Below, one piece after another: positions 7,348 through 15,076 of a stretch of 19,992 nucleotides of DNA. The stretch covers positions 6,136-26,127 of the forward strand of contig MEVH01000025.1 of the NCBI GenBank assembly GCA_001772665.1, in the 5' to 3' direction. The notes beneath the pieces were generated by a model. The model made no database searches. It worked only from the letters and a program-made list of their open reading frames with translations, and had not been told where the DNA came from. The DNA comes from a candidate division WWE3 bacterium RIFCSPLOWO2_01_FULL_39_13 (GTDB lineage Bacteria; Patescibacteriota; WWE3; 2-01-FULL-39-13). Position 1 is the stretch's first letter. Every line of letters starts with the position of its first letter. Position numbers and translations under genes: made by a program.

Positions 7348-7677
7348 TTACCTATCATCTCCACTTCCGCCAAGTTTTCCCCTGGCTTTTCTGGAATGCA
7401 GTTTATTAATATTTGTTTTGGCGATAGTATCAAGTGGAATTTTCAGCTCATAACTCAATATCGCGATATACCAAAGGACATCTCCAAGCTCCTTAATTAA
7501 ATTTAGCCTGACCTCCTTAGAGATTTTCCCTTTGTCGTCTCGAATTACCTTTTTTATCTTTTCCGCAACCTCCCCTGCTTCTCCAACCAATCCTAGCGTT
7601 GGATATATGTAGTTGGAGCCTATATTGGGATAAACAGCTGTCCTAAGTGCCTTTTTCTGGTATGTCTTAAAATCCAT
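7348..7677 (-). CDS. MazG-like nucleotide pyrophosphohydrolase
   Basis: This is a 109-residue all-alpha NTP pyrophosphohydrolase of the MazG/HisE superfamily, which hydrolyses (d)NTPs to the monophosphate and pyrophosphate and is usually a house-cleaning enzyme. The metal-binding motifs are visible: LVGEAGEVAEKIKK (E-x-x-E type) in the first half and IKELGDVLWYIA (E-x-x-D) in the second. It is a single-domain protein, much shorter than E. coli MazG, which has two such domains. The ATG at 7677 starts MDFKTYQ, the usual beginning in short MazG proteins; a TTG at 7695 is an alternative. It lies just after glyS on the same strand, so it may be under the glyS T-box. The exact substrate cannot be read from the sequence. 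Confidence 0.88.
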   Translation of the reverse strand: MDFKTYQKKALRTAVYPNIGSNYIYPTLGLVGEAGEVAEKIKKVIRDDKGKISKEVRLNLIKELGDVLWYIAILSYELKIPLDTIAKTNINKLHSRKARGKLGGSGDDR

Positions 7678-7710
7678 ACTGAAATACTTCAACAAAAGAC
7701 AAGGCTAGTT

Positions 7711-9042
7711 CTACAACTTCACCATTCTCGACAAATCTGATATTTTGACTCTTTCCTGCTTCATAGTATCCCGATCCCTAACTGTTACGGTATCATCTTT
7801 TAGCGTATCGTAGTCTATTGTTATGCACTTCGGGGTTCCAATTTCATCCTGCGAATAATAGCGTTTTCCAATATTTCCCCTATCATCCCAAGCAACATTA
7901 AGCCCAGTGTTGATGAGATTCTGATACACATCCCTAGCTTTTACTACAAGATCTTCTTTGTTTTTTACAAGCGGAAACACCGCAGCATCATAAGGGGCAA
8001 CCTTTGGATCGAGTTTAAGGACAACCCTACCTTCTTCCTCTGTATATGCGTCAAAAAGAAGAACATAAAGCAAACGGCTTAAGCCAATAGAATATTCTGC
8101 AATGTGTGGAATAAATTTCTCCCCAGTTTCTTCGTCAGTATAAGTAAAATCAGTATTGGAGTATTCACCATGCCTCTTTAAATCCCAGTCTGTACGGTAA
8201 TGGATACCCTGAAATTCTTTCCAGCCATAAGGAAATTCATATTCGAGATCGTGTGCAATTTTATTATAGTGTGCCTTCTCTTTTGGAGACTGCTCCCTAA
8301 ATCTGAGCTTTTCTGGATTAACTCCAAGTGATTCGACCCACAATTTGCTGATGCTCTTCAGCTCATCGAAATATTTCTGCGAGTCTTTTGGACTGATAAA
8401 CATCTCAAGCTCCATTTGTTCGAATTCCCTTGTCCTGAAAAAGAAAGGACCAACTTTTATCTCATTTCTGAAAGCCTTCCCAATCTGGGCTATACCGAAG
8501 GGAATTTTCATTCTCATAGAATCTTTTACCAAAGCATAGTTGTAAAAAATCGGCTGGCAGGTCTCTCCCCTTAGATATGCTTTAGACTTGGAGTCTTCAA
8601 GTGTTCCAACTTGAACTTCGACAAGCTGATTAAAATATCTAGCCTTTGAAAGTGGGTATCCATCGGGGCTTTTTATATTATTCTTTTTTATCACTTCGTC
8701 GACCTCCTCAGGCTTCATACCATCTTCTATCAGATCGATTAAATGGTCTGCCCGGTATCTTCTATTTGTAACTGTATCTTCGACCATCACATCGGCAAAA
8801 AGCTCTGTATGACCGCTTGCTTCCCAGACACGCGGATGAGAAATAATTGCGCCGTCCAGCCCGGCAACATCGGATCTTTTACGGACAAATTCACTCCACC
8901 ACAACCTCCTCAACTTATTTAGAACTTCTACTCCAAGAGAACCAAAGTCATACGCAGCCTCCCATCCTCCGTAAATTTCAGAAGAAGGGAACACAAAACC
9001 GCGCCTTTTACATAAGGCAGTAATTTTCTGCAAGGTATCCAT
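7711..9042 (-). CDS. glyS: Glycyl-tRNA synthetase, alpha2 (single-chain) type
   Basis: This is a 443-residue class II aminoacyl-tRNA synthetase that charges tRNA-Gly. The N-terminus (RGFVFPSSEIYGGWEAAYDF) is the start of the single-chain homodimeric GlyRS found in archaea, eukaryotes and some bacteria, rather than the alpha2beta2 type of E. coli. Class II motif 2 appears as the FRNEIKVGPFFFRTREFEQM segment, and motif 3 as IGLSRLLYVLL. A C-terminal anticodon-binding domain follows (APYDAAVFPLV, later WDDRGNIGKRYYSQDEIG). The frame is open upstream to 9129, but the ATG at 9042 (MDTLQK) fits the family and the extra residues overlap the leader. The T-box upstream supports glycine specificity. 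It is followed by the MazG-like gene. Confidence 0.95.
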   Translation of the reverse strand: MDTLQKITALCKRRGFVFPSSEIYGGWEAAYDFGSLGVEVLNKLRRLWWSEFVRKRSDVAGLDGAIISHPRVWEASGHTELFADVMVEDTVTNRRYRADHLIDLIEDGMKPEEVDEVIKKNNIKSPDGYPLSKARYFNQLVEVQVGTLEDSKSKAYLRGETCQPIFYNYALVKDSMRMKIPFGIAQIGKAFRNEIKVGPFFFRTREFEQMELEMFISPKDSQKYFDELKSISKLWVESLGVNPEKLRFREQSPKEKAHYNKIAHDLEYEFPYGWKEFQGIHYRTDWDLKRHGEYSNTDFTYTDEETGEKFIPHIAEYSIGLSRLLYVLLFDAYTEEEGRVVLKLDPKVAPYDAAVFPLVKNKEDLVVKARDVYQNLINTGLNVAWDDRGNIGKRYYSQDEIGTPKCITIDYDTLKDDTVTVRDRDTMKQERVKISDLSRMVKL

Positions 9043-9120
9043 AATTTTTATTTTATGAGGATAATATGCTTCTTGTCTACAACAATCAGCTACCGAGAGC
9101 TTACCATGCCAGAGGCAGGC

Positions 9121-9170
9121 ACAGCGCACGCGGTATGCTGTAATACTCGCTTTGCTCGTATTATAAGCAC
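9121..9170. repeat. Palindromic repeat between the T-box and glyS
   Basis: Two adjacent hairpins sit here. ACAGCGCAC/GTATGCTGT (9121-9141) pairs with one mismatch and one G-T. The second (about 9131-9170) has TAATAC/GTATTA arms flanking GC-TTT-GC. The motif TTGCTCGTATTATAA (9150-9164) resembles 22-36 at the left edge of the window. There is no U-run, so I do not call a terminator. It may be a dispersed repeat inserted in the glyS leader. Confidence 0.45.
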
Positions 9171-9212
9171 CTTGGCCTCTATAACTAAACTAGTTACAGG
9201 GACGAAAGTGCC
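9165..9212 (-). terminator. Hairpin competing with the T-box antiterminator
   Basis: On the minus strand GGCACTTT (9212-9205) can pair with AAGGTGCTT (9173-9165). Inside this, TAACTA-GTT-TAGTTA and the adjoining CCCTG/TAGAGG strands can extend the stem. It would take up CCCTG (9201-9197), the 3' strand of the antiterminator, so the two structures exclude each other. The following bases (TTATAATACG) are only a weak U-tract, so it may end transcription poorly or act in another way. Folding was done by eye. Confidence 0.5.
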
Positions 9213-9360
9213 TTTTATCTTCCGCGGTTCCACCCTGATTGTTCCGTCTAATTCTCATCAAACGGAGCCTCTCACTTGAAAACTCTATTAAGCTCAGAGG
9301 AGCCACCCTCTTCAACGCTATGAACAGATTGTATTTTACTACCTGCTTTTCGTCAACTTT
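9197..9360 (-). ncRNA. T-box riboswitch in the glyS leader
   Basis: The minus strand carries AGGGTGGAACCGCG (9236-9223), a full match to the conserved T-box sequence. The TGGA within it would pair with the NCCA end of uncharged tRNA; A in the fourth position suits the U73 discriminator of bacterial tRNA-Gly. CAGGG (9237-9233) can pair with CCCTG (9201-9197), part of the conserved CGTCCCTG, to form the antiterminator. A stem III lies just upstream: TCCGT (9266-9262) with ACGGA (9247-9243). Stem I is less clear. GACGAAAAGCAGGTAGTAAA (from about 9353) and TTCATAGCG resemble its 5' strand, and AGAGG-GTGGCT-CCTCT could be its tip. GGC triplets at 9304-9302 and 9269-9267 are candidate specifiers, but I cannot place the specifier with confidence. 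The gene downstream is glyS, as expected. Confidence 0.9.
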
Positions 9361-9446
9361 TTAGATGACAAACAATATGATCTAACAGGGTAAGAAAAAC
9401 AGGGATTTGGATGACATCTAATTATGATCTAATACTCTTTTGGGAA

Positions 9447-9455
9447 TGCTATATT
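9447..9455 (+). promoter_or_regulatory. Extended -10 of recO
   Basis: TGCTATATT (9447-9455) matches an extended -10 (TG-n-TATAAT type), and only 6 nt separate it from the ATG at 9462. Transcription would start at the start codon, giving a leaderless mRNA. This also argues against a start farther upstream at 9411. Confidence 0.45.
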
Positions 9456-9461
9456 TACCTC

Positions 9462-10100
9462 ATGCCTGGTAAATTTGTAAAAACTAAAGCAATTGTTTTA
9501 AAGCGGACAAACTATAAAGAGGCTGATAAAATAGTAACTTTATACACCCTTGAGCTTGGAAAAATTACTACCCTGGCTAAAGGAATTAGAAAACTCTCTT
9601 CGAAAAAACGAAGCCACCTAGAGCTTTTCAATTACCTAAACATCTATCTGGTTGAAGGTAAAAATTGGTATATAGCAACCCAGGCCGAGTCGATACATCT
9701 TTTTCCGAAAATAAAACAAAATTACGAAATTACACAATGGGGATACTACATGCTTGAAATATTCGAGAAAATGACAAACGAGATGGAACAAAATGAAAAT
9801 CTTTTTAAATTATTGTTAAAGTCACTAATACTTCTTGAAAAGCATCAAAAGCCAGACATTATAAACACCTTTAATCTCCACTTGATAAAGATACAGGGCT
9901 TCAATCCTGAAGAATCATCCTTTTCACCTGCCTCAAGAGACTATATGAAGCAAATCCTTGTGGGAAAATATGAAAACATATTAAAGATGGAAACTCCCGA
10001 AGCGAAGGTTCAGAAATACCATGAAATCTTAAAAAAACTTACTGAAGAAATATTAGAAAGAAAGATAAAAACAAGCCTAGATCTAGATTTTAAAAATTGA
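9462..10100 (+). CDS. recO: DNA repair protein RecO
   Basis: This is a 212-residue RecO, which with RecR helps load RecA on single-stranded DNA coated with SSB and anneals complementary strands. The N-terminal OB fold is clear (KTKAIVLKRTNYKEADKIVT, then LYTLELGKITTLAKGIRK), followed by the helical C-terminal domain. It contains no cysteine at all, so the zinc finger that many RecO proteins carry after the GF-P segment is absent, and the loop there (GFNPEESSFSPASRDY) is short. The frame is open from 9411, but the family starts a few residues before KTKAIVL and an extended -10 lies just before the ATG at 9462. Its last 11 bp overlap the end of the convergent DUF4012 gene. Confidence 0.9.
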   Translation: MPGKFVKTKAIVLKRTNYKEADKIVTLYTLELGKITTLAKGIRKLSSKKRSHLELFNYLNIYLVEGKNWYIATQAESIHLFPKIKQNYEITQWGYYMLEIFEKMTNEMEQNENLFKLLLKSLILLEKHQKPDIINTFNLHLIKIQGFNPEESSFSPASRDYMKQILVGKYENILKMETPEAKVQKYHEILKKLTEEILERKIKTSLDLDFKN

Positions 10101-12162
10101 CTTCTGTATCAGCATTCAAAAGGACATCCCGACTTTTCTCGTCCACAGAGATATGATAAGGATCTACTGACGTCCCCGGCTGGCGTTGAATCAAAAGATG
10201 GTAATCATCCAGACTCACCGTATCAGGCAGCTCGTATTCAAAGTTTATAGTCAAATCAGTCTGCTTTTGCTGTGTGGTAAATGTCTCAAAGAAGGTTTTG
10301 TTTAGAATATCATCAGCAAACTCAGCCGAATGAGCATCCTGTCCGTCAGAGGCAGAAGCCGAAATCAGCTTTGATCCTGCAGGAACATAAACTCTAAGGT
10401 ACGCCCTGTAAAAACAGCAAGGTACAATATCATACCAGCTTGGCCTCTTTGGATTTTTAATTGTTACAGAAACAGTCCCAATTTTCTTTCCATCTTTCAT
10501 CTCGACTCCCTTTACAACTTCCTGTGTAACAAAACCTTCTTTTGTCCAATCTGCCTTTCCTGATCCAAAATTGCTTCTATTAACATGCAGATAATCCCAG
10601 CCGGCAGAAACTTCTTTTATCCTCCCGCTGTACCCAAGTCCGTTAAAAGCTGTTTCTACCGCAGGATCAAAAGAATACATAATAACATCTTTCTTGCTCA
10701 TGGAATCAAGCATTGTTCTTGACAGACTTATAAAATTTGTCGCACTTGAAGTAAATATTTTTTCAAATATAGACTGTGCCAAAAATCTTATTATTTCTTT
10801 TCTGCCTATTGTTTCAGCAAGCTTTCCGCCAGCAATATTTTCAAGCTCCTCAATAACATTATCAGCATTAAATTCTGTTACCGGGACTGTAACATAAGTC
10901 CCCTGGTCAGTCTTAATAGAATACTTTTCTGTATTCACCGGCCCGACAATTCTCAAAAGATCTACCGCAACATCATTATCAATTTGGATTACACCGTCAA
11001 TTGCCTGAGGCAGGCTGCGGTCTTTTCTCCAGAAACCGTCAAGAAAATTATTCGCAGCTGTAGGGAAATCAGGGCTTACACTTGTAGCATCACGTGCATA
11101 AATTCTAAATGTATTGCCTGAAAGATACAGATAGTTTTTTAGAAAGTATGGAACATTTCGGTTAACCAGTGCAGAAGACCCAGTCCTGGCACCTTCGTCT
11201 ATGAAGTATGTATCAATAGAATAAATTATTTCAGGGATTCCTTCTGTAAATTCAACCACAACTGCGTATGTATTAAACCCTCCAGACATTCTGATTTCAT
11301 AATTATTTGCAAAAAGTATAAGATACCGCTTAGGAGCATCCAATCCCATAAATTCAGGTATGGCATTAAAAAGCGCCTCGAACTGCGGGGCTTTTTTTGC
11401 AAGCTCATTTGAGATCGACTGCACGGCAAGAACCTGCTCTTTAAGGTTTAGGTTTGGATCAAGTCTAAAATATTTGACCTGCACTGGAAGGCTTGAAGGA
11501 TACCTAGAGGGATCAATTTGAGCAAGCTCGGTGTTGATTTTATTCATACTGTCAGATATCTCTTTTACTTTTGTAGAAAAATTCGGCATAAGCTTCAATA
11601 ACTTTACTATCCTTTCCTGCGCAGGAACATTTGCAGCAGAATCGCCACCGTCAGAAAAACCTATATCAGCTGCATATGGTTCAAGCGTATCCACTACTAT
11701 TCCGCCAAGCTGAATCCCTTGATCAGCGACAATAAGGAAATGATTCCCGTCGTCATAATAGTTTTTGGCAAAAGGTATCTTCCTGATTACCCTTGTATTT
11801 TTTTCATATACTTTTTTGAAATTTTCGAGTTCGTTTTTCGTGTTATCCAAGCCTTGCTTTATTTCTTTAAAATCCATATTTTCAACACCACGGTTCACAG
11901 ATGCCAGTGACGCCTTAAGGGCTTTTGCTTCGTTTGCAAGAACAAGAACAGGTCTGATGACAAAAAGATACCCAGCCAAGAGGATTACACCAATAAAAAT
12001 ACCAAAACCTCCAATAATCCTTATAAACCACTTTGAATTAAACGGAATTTTAGGAAATCTAAACTTCATAAAAAAGTTGGAAAGTTCCTTTCTCTGATCG
12101 CTTAACATAGACCCTGGTGAGATTTTAAGACTTTTTGAGCTGCCGATGCGAATGTTACTCAT
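10090..12162 (-). CDS. DUF4012 domain-containing membrane-anchored surface protein
   Basis: This is a 690-residue protein. A basic cytoplasmic N-terminus of about 45 residues is followed by one membrane helix (about 47-70) and a large extracellular part. A helical region (about 75-130, AKALKASLASVN... NTKNELENFKKVYEK) may form a coiled coil. The DUF4012 core includes PKRYLILFANNYEIRMSGGF and AIDGVIQIDNDVAVDLL. The C-terminal third is beta-rich. The function of DUF4012 is not established; it recurs in Patescibacteria, Chloroflexi and Actinobacteria near surface-polysaccharide genes, as here next to a phosphoglycosyl transferase and glycosyltransferases. AAGGAA lies about 8 nt before the ATG, making this one of the few genes here with a clear ribosome-binding site. 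Confidence 0.88.
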   Translation of the reverse strand: MSNIRIGSSKSLKISPGSMLSDQRKELSNFFMKFRFPKIPFNSKWFIRIIGGFGIFIGVILLAGYLFVIRPVLVLANEAKALKASLASVNRGVENMDFKEIKQGLDNTKNELENFKKVYEKNTRVIRKIPFAKNYYDDGNHFLIVADQGIQLGGIVVDTLEPYAADIGFSDGGDSAANVPAQERIVKLLKLMPNFSTKVKEISDSMNKINTELAQIDPSRYPSSLPVQVKYFRLDPNLNLKEQVLAVQSISNELAKKAPQFEALFNAIPEFMGLDAPKRYLILFANNYEIRMSGGFNTYAVVVEFTEGIPEIIYSIDTYFIDEGARTGSSALVNRNVPYFLKNYLYLSGNTFRIYARDATSVSPDFPTAANNFLDGFWRKDRSLPQAIDGVIQIDNDVAVDLLRIVGPVNTEKYSIKTDQGTYVTVPVTEFNADNVIEELENIAGGKLAETIGRKEIIRFLAQSIFEKIFTSSATNFISLSRTMLDSMSKKDVIMYSFDPAVETAFNGLGYSGRIKEVSAGWDYLHVNRSNFGSGKADWTKEGFVTQEVVKGVEMKDGKKIGTVSVTIKNPKRPSWYDIVPCCFYRAYLRVYVPAGSKLISASASDGQDAHSAEFADDILNKTFFETFTTQQKQTDLTINFEYELPDTVSLDDYHLLIQRQPGTSVDPYHISVDEKSRDVLLNADTEVNF

Positions 12163-12242
12163 CTACTGTTTTCCTTCAAATAACGACTCATGAAATCTAT
12201 CACTTGCTAAAAATAATTTCAATCGAAAATTACCCATCTAAT
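12163..12242 (-). other. Intergenic region upstream of the DUF4012 gene
   Basis: This 80-bp gap separates the phosphoglycosyl transferase stop from the DUF4012 ATG. On the minus strand it contains TGATAGATT, a weak extended -10 candidate, and then the AAGGAA ribosome-binding site. No strong hairpin or terminator is visible. Confidence 0.3.
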
Positions 12243-12875
12243 TTAATACGCGCCCTCTCCTTTTATTACTGCAAAAGGCGTTTTCAATAATATCAGAATA
12301 TCAAACAGAATTGACTTCTTTTTCGCATACTCGCAATCCATATCCATCCTTTTTTCGAAATCGACATTTGACCTTCCGCTTACCTGCCAGTATCCTGTAA
12401 TTCCAGGTTTTATAGAAGTTAGGATATCAAGCTTGCTAACATTTCCATGATGTTTCTTTTCATATAATTTAAACTCGTCAGGACGCAAAGCTCTAGGCCC
12501 GATGATACTCATGTCCCCCCGCAAAACATTTATTACCTGAGGAAGCTCATCAATAGAATATTTCCTTATGAACTTTCCAACTTTTGTAACTCTCGGATCA
12601 TCTTTCATTTTATTGACGCCACTTCGCATCTGCTTGTAAATTTCAACATTTTTCAACATTATTTCGTCGGCATCAATTACCATTGAGCGGAATTTAAAAA
12701 GCCTAAACTTCTTTCTGTCTTTGCCGATTCTGGTATCAATAAAAAGAGGAGAGTGCTTGTCATGAAGCCATATCGCAAGAGAAAAAAACACAAGCACCGG
12801 GGACAAAAAAAGGAGCATCAGAAGCGAAATGACAATATCCATAGTGCGTTTGACTGCATCGTAAGTAGAGGTCAT
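12243..12875 (-). CDS. Monotopic phosphoglycosyl transferase (bacterial sugar transferase, WcaJ/PglC-type)
   Basis: This is a 210-residue initiating transferase that moves a sugar phosphate from a nucleotide sugar to undecaprenyl phosphate, the first step of a lipid-linked glycan. The N-terminus carries KRTMDIVISLL and a single hydrophobic segment (about 12-36), probably a re-entrant membrane helix. The catalytic core is intact: PLFIDTRIGKDRKKFRLFKF with RSMVIDAD, then RKYSIDELPQVINVLRGDMS followed by IIGPRAL, and KPGITGYWQVSGRS. It is the short form without the N-terminal multi-pass domain of WcaJ. The sugar cannot be read from the sequence. TATAAT at 12930-12925 lies about 50 nt before the start. 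Confidence 0.93.
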   Translation of the reverse strand: MTSTYDAVKRTMDIVISLLMLLFLSPVLVFFSLAIWLHDKHSPLFIDTRIGKDRKKFRLFKFRSMVIDADEIMLKNVEIYKQMRSGVNKMKDDPRVTKVGKFIRKYSIDELPQVINVLRGDMSIIGPRALRPDEFKLYEKKHHGNVSKLDILTSIKPGITGYWQVSGRSNVDFEKRMDMDCEYAKKKSILFDILILLKTPFAVIKGEGAY

Positions 12876-12924
12876 AAGTTTGAACTAATACAAAATGATA
12901 ACTCGCCCAAATTCGATCTTTGGT

Positions 12925-12930
12925 ATTATA
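12925..12930 (-). promoter_or_regulatory. -10 element of the phosphoglycosyl transferase gene
   Basis: A perfect TATAAT on the minus strand (12930 to 12925) stands in the 111-bp gap after the GT4 gene. No strong -35 is seen. It would give a leader of about 45 nt with no clear ribosome-binding site, and would separate this gene and DUF4012 from the GT genes upstream. Confidence 0.45.
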
Positions 12931-12986
12931 CAACACCAGAAGCTCTCAAGTAGAAACCATATTTCCTTGCCGAGAAAATTTTTACT

Positions 12987-14147
12987 TCATCCTGTGGCTT
13001 TAATATACTCCTCCAACGTCTTTCTGCCCATTGACTCCCAAGAGTATTTAGCAGCATTCTCCTGACCCGATTTCACAAGTATCTTTCTTAAATCTTCGTC
13101 AAAAGATATGGTATAAAGCTTTTTGGTAAACTCAACCGGGCTTTTGGGATTAAAATACAAGGCACTGTCTTTGAATACCTCTTTGTGAGTCGGAATATCA
13201 GAAATAAGTACGGGAATCCCGAACGACTGTGCCTCAAGAGGGGTAATGCTGAAACCTTCCTTTAAAGACGGGAAAATATAGGCAACCGCTCCCTTATACA
13301 AATATGCAAGGTCTTTATCCGGTACATACTTGTTTTCGGCATATTTCGCAGCAAATATAATCTGACTATCCAGTTTGAGCGCATGCACAAATCCTGCCAG
13401 TCTTTGTGAAAAATCATCGATTCTACCCGCTATCACAAGCTGAAACGAAAGCTCAGGATTTTCCTGCAGAAATTCTTTAAAGGAAATCACCAAGGTCTCT
13501 AGGTTTTTATGTGGATATGCACTTCCAACGTAAAGAAAATATCTATCCTTGATTTTCATCTGCTCTAGTCTGGTAGACAAAACATTTTTGTCAGAAGGAG
13601 CAGATTTAATAAGGTTTTCTGCCACTCCTTCATATGTGACCACTATCTTTGATTCATCCAGAGACTCCATACTATCAAGTATCTCTTTCTTGACTGTTTC
13701 TGAAGGAACCAGTATCTTTTTGGATTTTGCAGCAGCAAACCGCATGACTATTTTGTAAAAAAACTTCTTAGTCATAAAAACATAAGGTGATTTTGTTGTA
13801 GCCTCTTTTGAGTCTGTATCATCCATAATCAAATCATGTATTGTTACAATAAATTTGCGATGATAAAGCACGGGAATATTAAAATGCGGGACATGAAGAA
13901 GATCCAGCTTTGCACGAAATAGATCAATAAGAAAATTTGTCTGTTCCTGTATAGAATATAAAGGATAATCAGCCACCCACTTCTTAAAATTTGGGTTTTT
14001 CGGATGGTATAAATCGTTTCCAGCCTTTGTTACAAAGATTATGTATTCATTGCTTTTATCAAGCTTTTCAAGCTGTTCGATAAGGTTAGATATATAACGT
14101 CCTGGACCTGCTATCCCATAAAGACGAGCGTCGATGCCTATGTGCAT
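12987..14147 (-). CDS. Glycosyltransferase family 4 (GT-B fold)
   Basis: This is a 386-residue GT-B glycosyltransferase that would add a sugar from a nucleotide sugar to a growing lipid-linked glycan at the cytoplasmic face. The N-terminal half opens with IGIDARLYGIAGPGRYISNL, a typical acceptor-side glycine loop, and includes KFIVTIHDLI. The C-terminal half contains YFLYVGSAYPHKNLETLV and the retaining E-x7-E motif in EGFSITPLEAQSFGIPVL. Its ATG begins 1 nt after the GT2 stop, so the two are almost certainly co-transcribed. Donor and acceptor are unknown. Confidence 0.92.
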   Translation of the reverse strand: MHIGIDARLYGIAGPGRYISNLIEQLEKLDKSNEYIIFVTKAGNDLYHPKNPNFKKWVADYPLYSIQEQTNFLIDLFRAKLDLLHVPHFNIPVLYHRKFIVTIHDLIMDDTDSKEATTKSPYVFMTKKFFYKIVMRFAAAKSKKILVPSETVKKEILDSMESLDESKIVVTYEGVAENLIKSAPSDKNVLSTRLEQMKIKDRYFLYVGSAYPHKNLETLVISFKEFLQENPELSFQLVIAGRIDDFSQRLAGFVHALKLDSQIIFAAKYAENKYVPDKDLAYLYKGAVAYIFPSLKEGFSITPLEAQSFGIPVLISDIPTHKEVFKDSALYFNPKSPVEFTKKLYTISFDEDLRKILVKSGQENAAKYSWESMGRKTLEEYIKATG

Positions 14148-14148
14148 A

Positions 14149-15042
14149 TTACTGTCTATTAATTTTCAATAATCTTAGTCTTTCTAATACTAAGACACAA
14201 ATATAAACTAATCCAGCAGCTATTTTAGGGTATCTTTTTATATAATGCTTTCTGTAAAAGGTAAGCATAGCCCGTGTTGACGCCTTTGCCATTCTTTTTC
14301 TGGTTTCTTTTGATGCAGGACTTATGTCCTGAGTTTCTTTTCTTATGCCTACTCCTGCACCCTTGTAGTGGAGGACTGTAAACTGCGGAAGATACATGAT
14401 TTTCCAGCCTGCCTGCTTGGCACGGTAGCAAAAATCAACATCTTCGCCGTAAACGAAAAAATCCTCGTCCCAAATTCCTGCTTTTTTGAAGACTTCTTTT
14501 CTTATGAACATAAAATGTGAAATGCACAAATCAACTTCCTGCTCTTTTAAAAAATCCTTATATCCCATAAAGTACCGGTCAAAAAGTTTTGTCCCCGAAA
14601 AAATTTTGTCAAGATGGCTAAAATGAGTAAATGATGTCCATAAGGTCGGAAATCCGCGGTGTGCATCTTTATCCTCTTTGCCGTTTCTTAATTCAAGGCG
14701 AGGTGTTGCAATCCCGACTTCCGGATGTTTTTTCATGTAAGAAAGCATCCCTTCTAACGTTTCTTTGGAGGGGAAGGCATCAGAGCCAAGGTATAAAACA
14801 AAATCTCTCTTTGCATGCTTTAGACCTATGTTGCTTGCCCATGCCAGACCTTTATTTTCTTTAAGTTTAATAAGCTCAACTCCAGAGAAATCTGCCTCCA
14901 CTATGTTCACGGAGCCATCGCTTGAGTTATTGTCAACAACAATAACCTGTACCCCAGGCGCAGAAGTTTTTAAGTTAGACAGGCATTTTTTGAGAATATC
15001 GCGGGTGTTGTAGCTAACGATAACAATCGAAAGGCCTTTCAT
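14149..15042 (-). CDS. Glycosyltransferase family 2 (rhamnosyltransferase-like)
   Basis: This is a 297-residue GT-A enzyme. The start is typical (LSIVIVSYNTRDILKKCLSN), followed by VIVVDNNSSDGS, ENKGLAWASNIGLKHA and the metal-binding region FVLYLGSDAFPS, where the usual LNPD reads LGSD. WDEDFFVYGEDVDFCYRAKQ is the acceptor-side ED-x-D motif seen in rhamnosyltransferase-like members. The C-terminal 50 residues are basic with one hydrophobic stretch (AAGLVYICVLVL) that may touch the membrane. It stops 1 nt before the GT4 start. TGCTAAACT ends 6 nt before its ATG and no Shine-Dalgarno sequence is seen. The sugar is unknown. Confidence 0.92.
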   Translation of the reverse strand: MKGLSIVIVSYNTRDILKKCLSNLKTSAPGVQVIVVDNNSSDGSVNIVEADFSGVELIKLKENKGLAWASNIGLKHAKRDFVLYLGSDAFPSKETLEGMLSYMKKHPEVGIATPRLELRNGKEDKDAHRGFPTLWTSFTHFSHLDKIFSGTKLFDRYFMGYKDFLKEQEVDLCISHFMFIRKEVFKKAGIWDEDFFVYGEDVDFCYRAKQAGWKIMYLPQFTVLHYKGAGVGIRKETQDISPASKETRKRMAKASTRAMLTFYRKHYIKRYPKIAAGLVYICVLVLERLRLLKINRQ

Positions 15043-15048
15043 GACTAA

Positions 15049-15057
15049 AGTTTAGCA
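15049..15057 (-). promoter_or_regulatory. Extended -10 of the GT2 gene
   Basis: TGCTAAACT on the minus strand (15057 to 15049) is followed by 6 nt and then the ATG. The 12-mer TGCTAAACTTTA is repeated exactly before the flippase gene at 16210-16221 on the plus strand, which supports it as a real promoter motif in this genome. Confidence 0.45.
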
Positions 15058-15076
15058 TTAAAAAAGAACAAATGAA

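Noticed and set aside
9043..9129. N-terminal extension of glyS by 29 residues
   Set aside because: The extra residues are not GlyRS-like and lie over the leader downstream of the T-box; the ATG at 9042 fits the family start.
9055..9279. Plus-strand reading frame across the T-box leader
   Set aside because: It is antisense to the structured leader, with no homology and no ribosome-binding site.
9325..9354. TTGACG and TACAAT with 17-bp spacing (minus strand) as the glyS promoter
   Set aside because: The spacing is ideal, but these bases look like the 5' strand of T-box stem I; starting there would cut off the sensor. It cannot be excluded, so I do not annotate it.
9411..9461. Upstream start for recO at 9411
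   Set aside because: The added residues do not resemble RecO, and an extended -10 overlaps this segment just before the ATG at 9462.
12876..12986. A small RNA gene or tRNA in the gap between the GT4 and phosphoglycosyl transferase genes
   Set aside because: No cloverleaf or strong hairpin is visible; only a -10 element can be supported.
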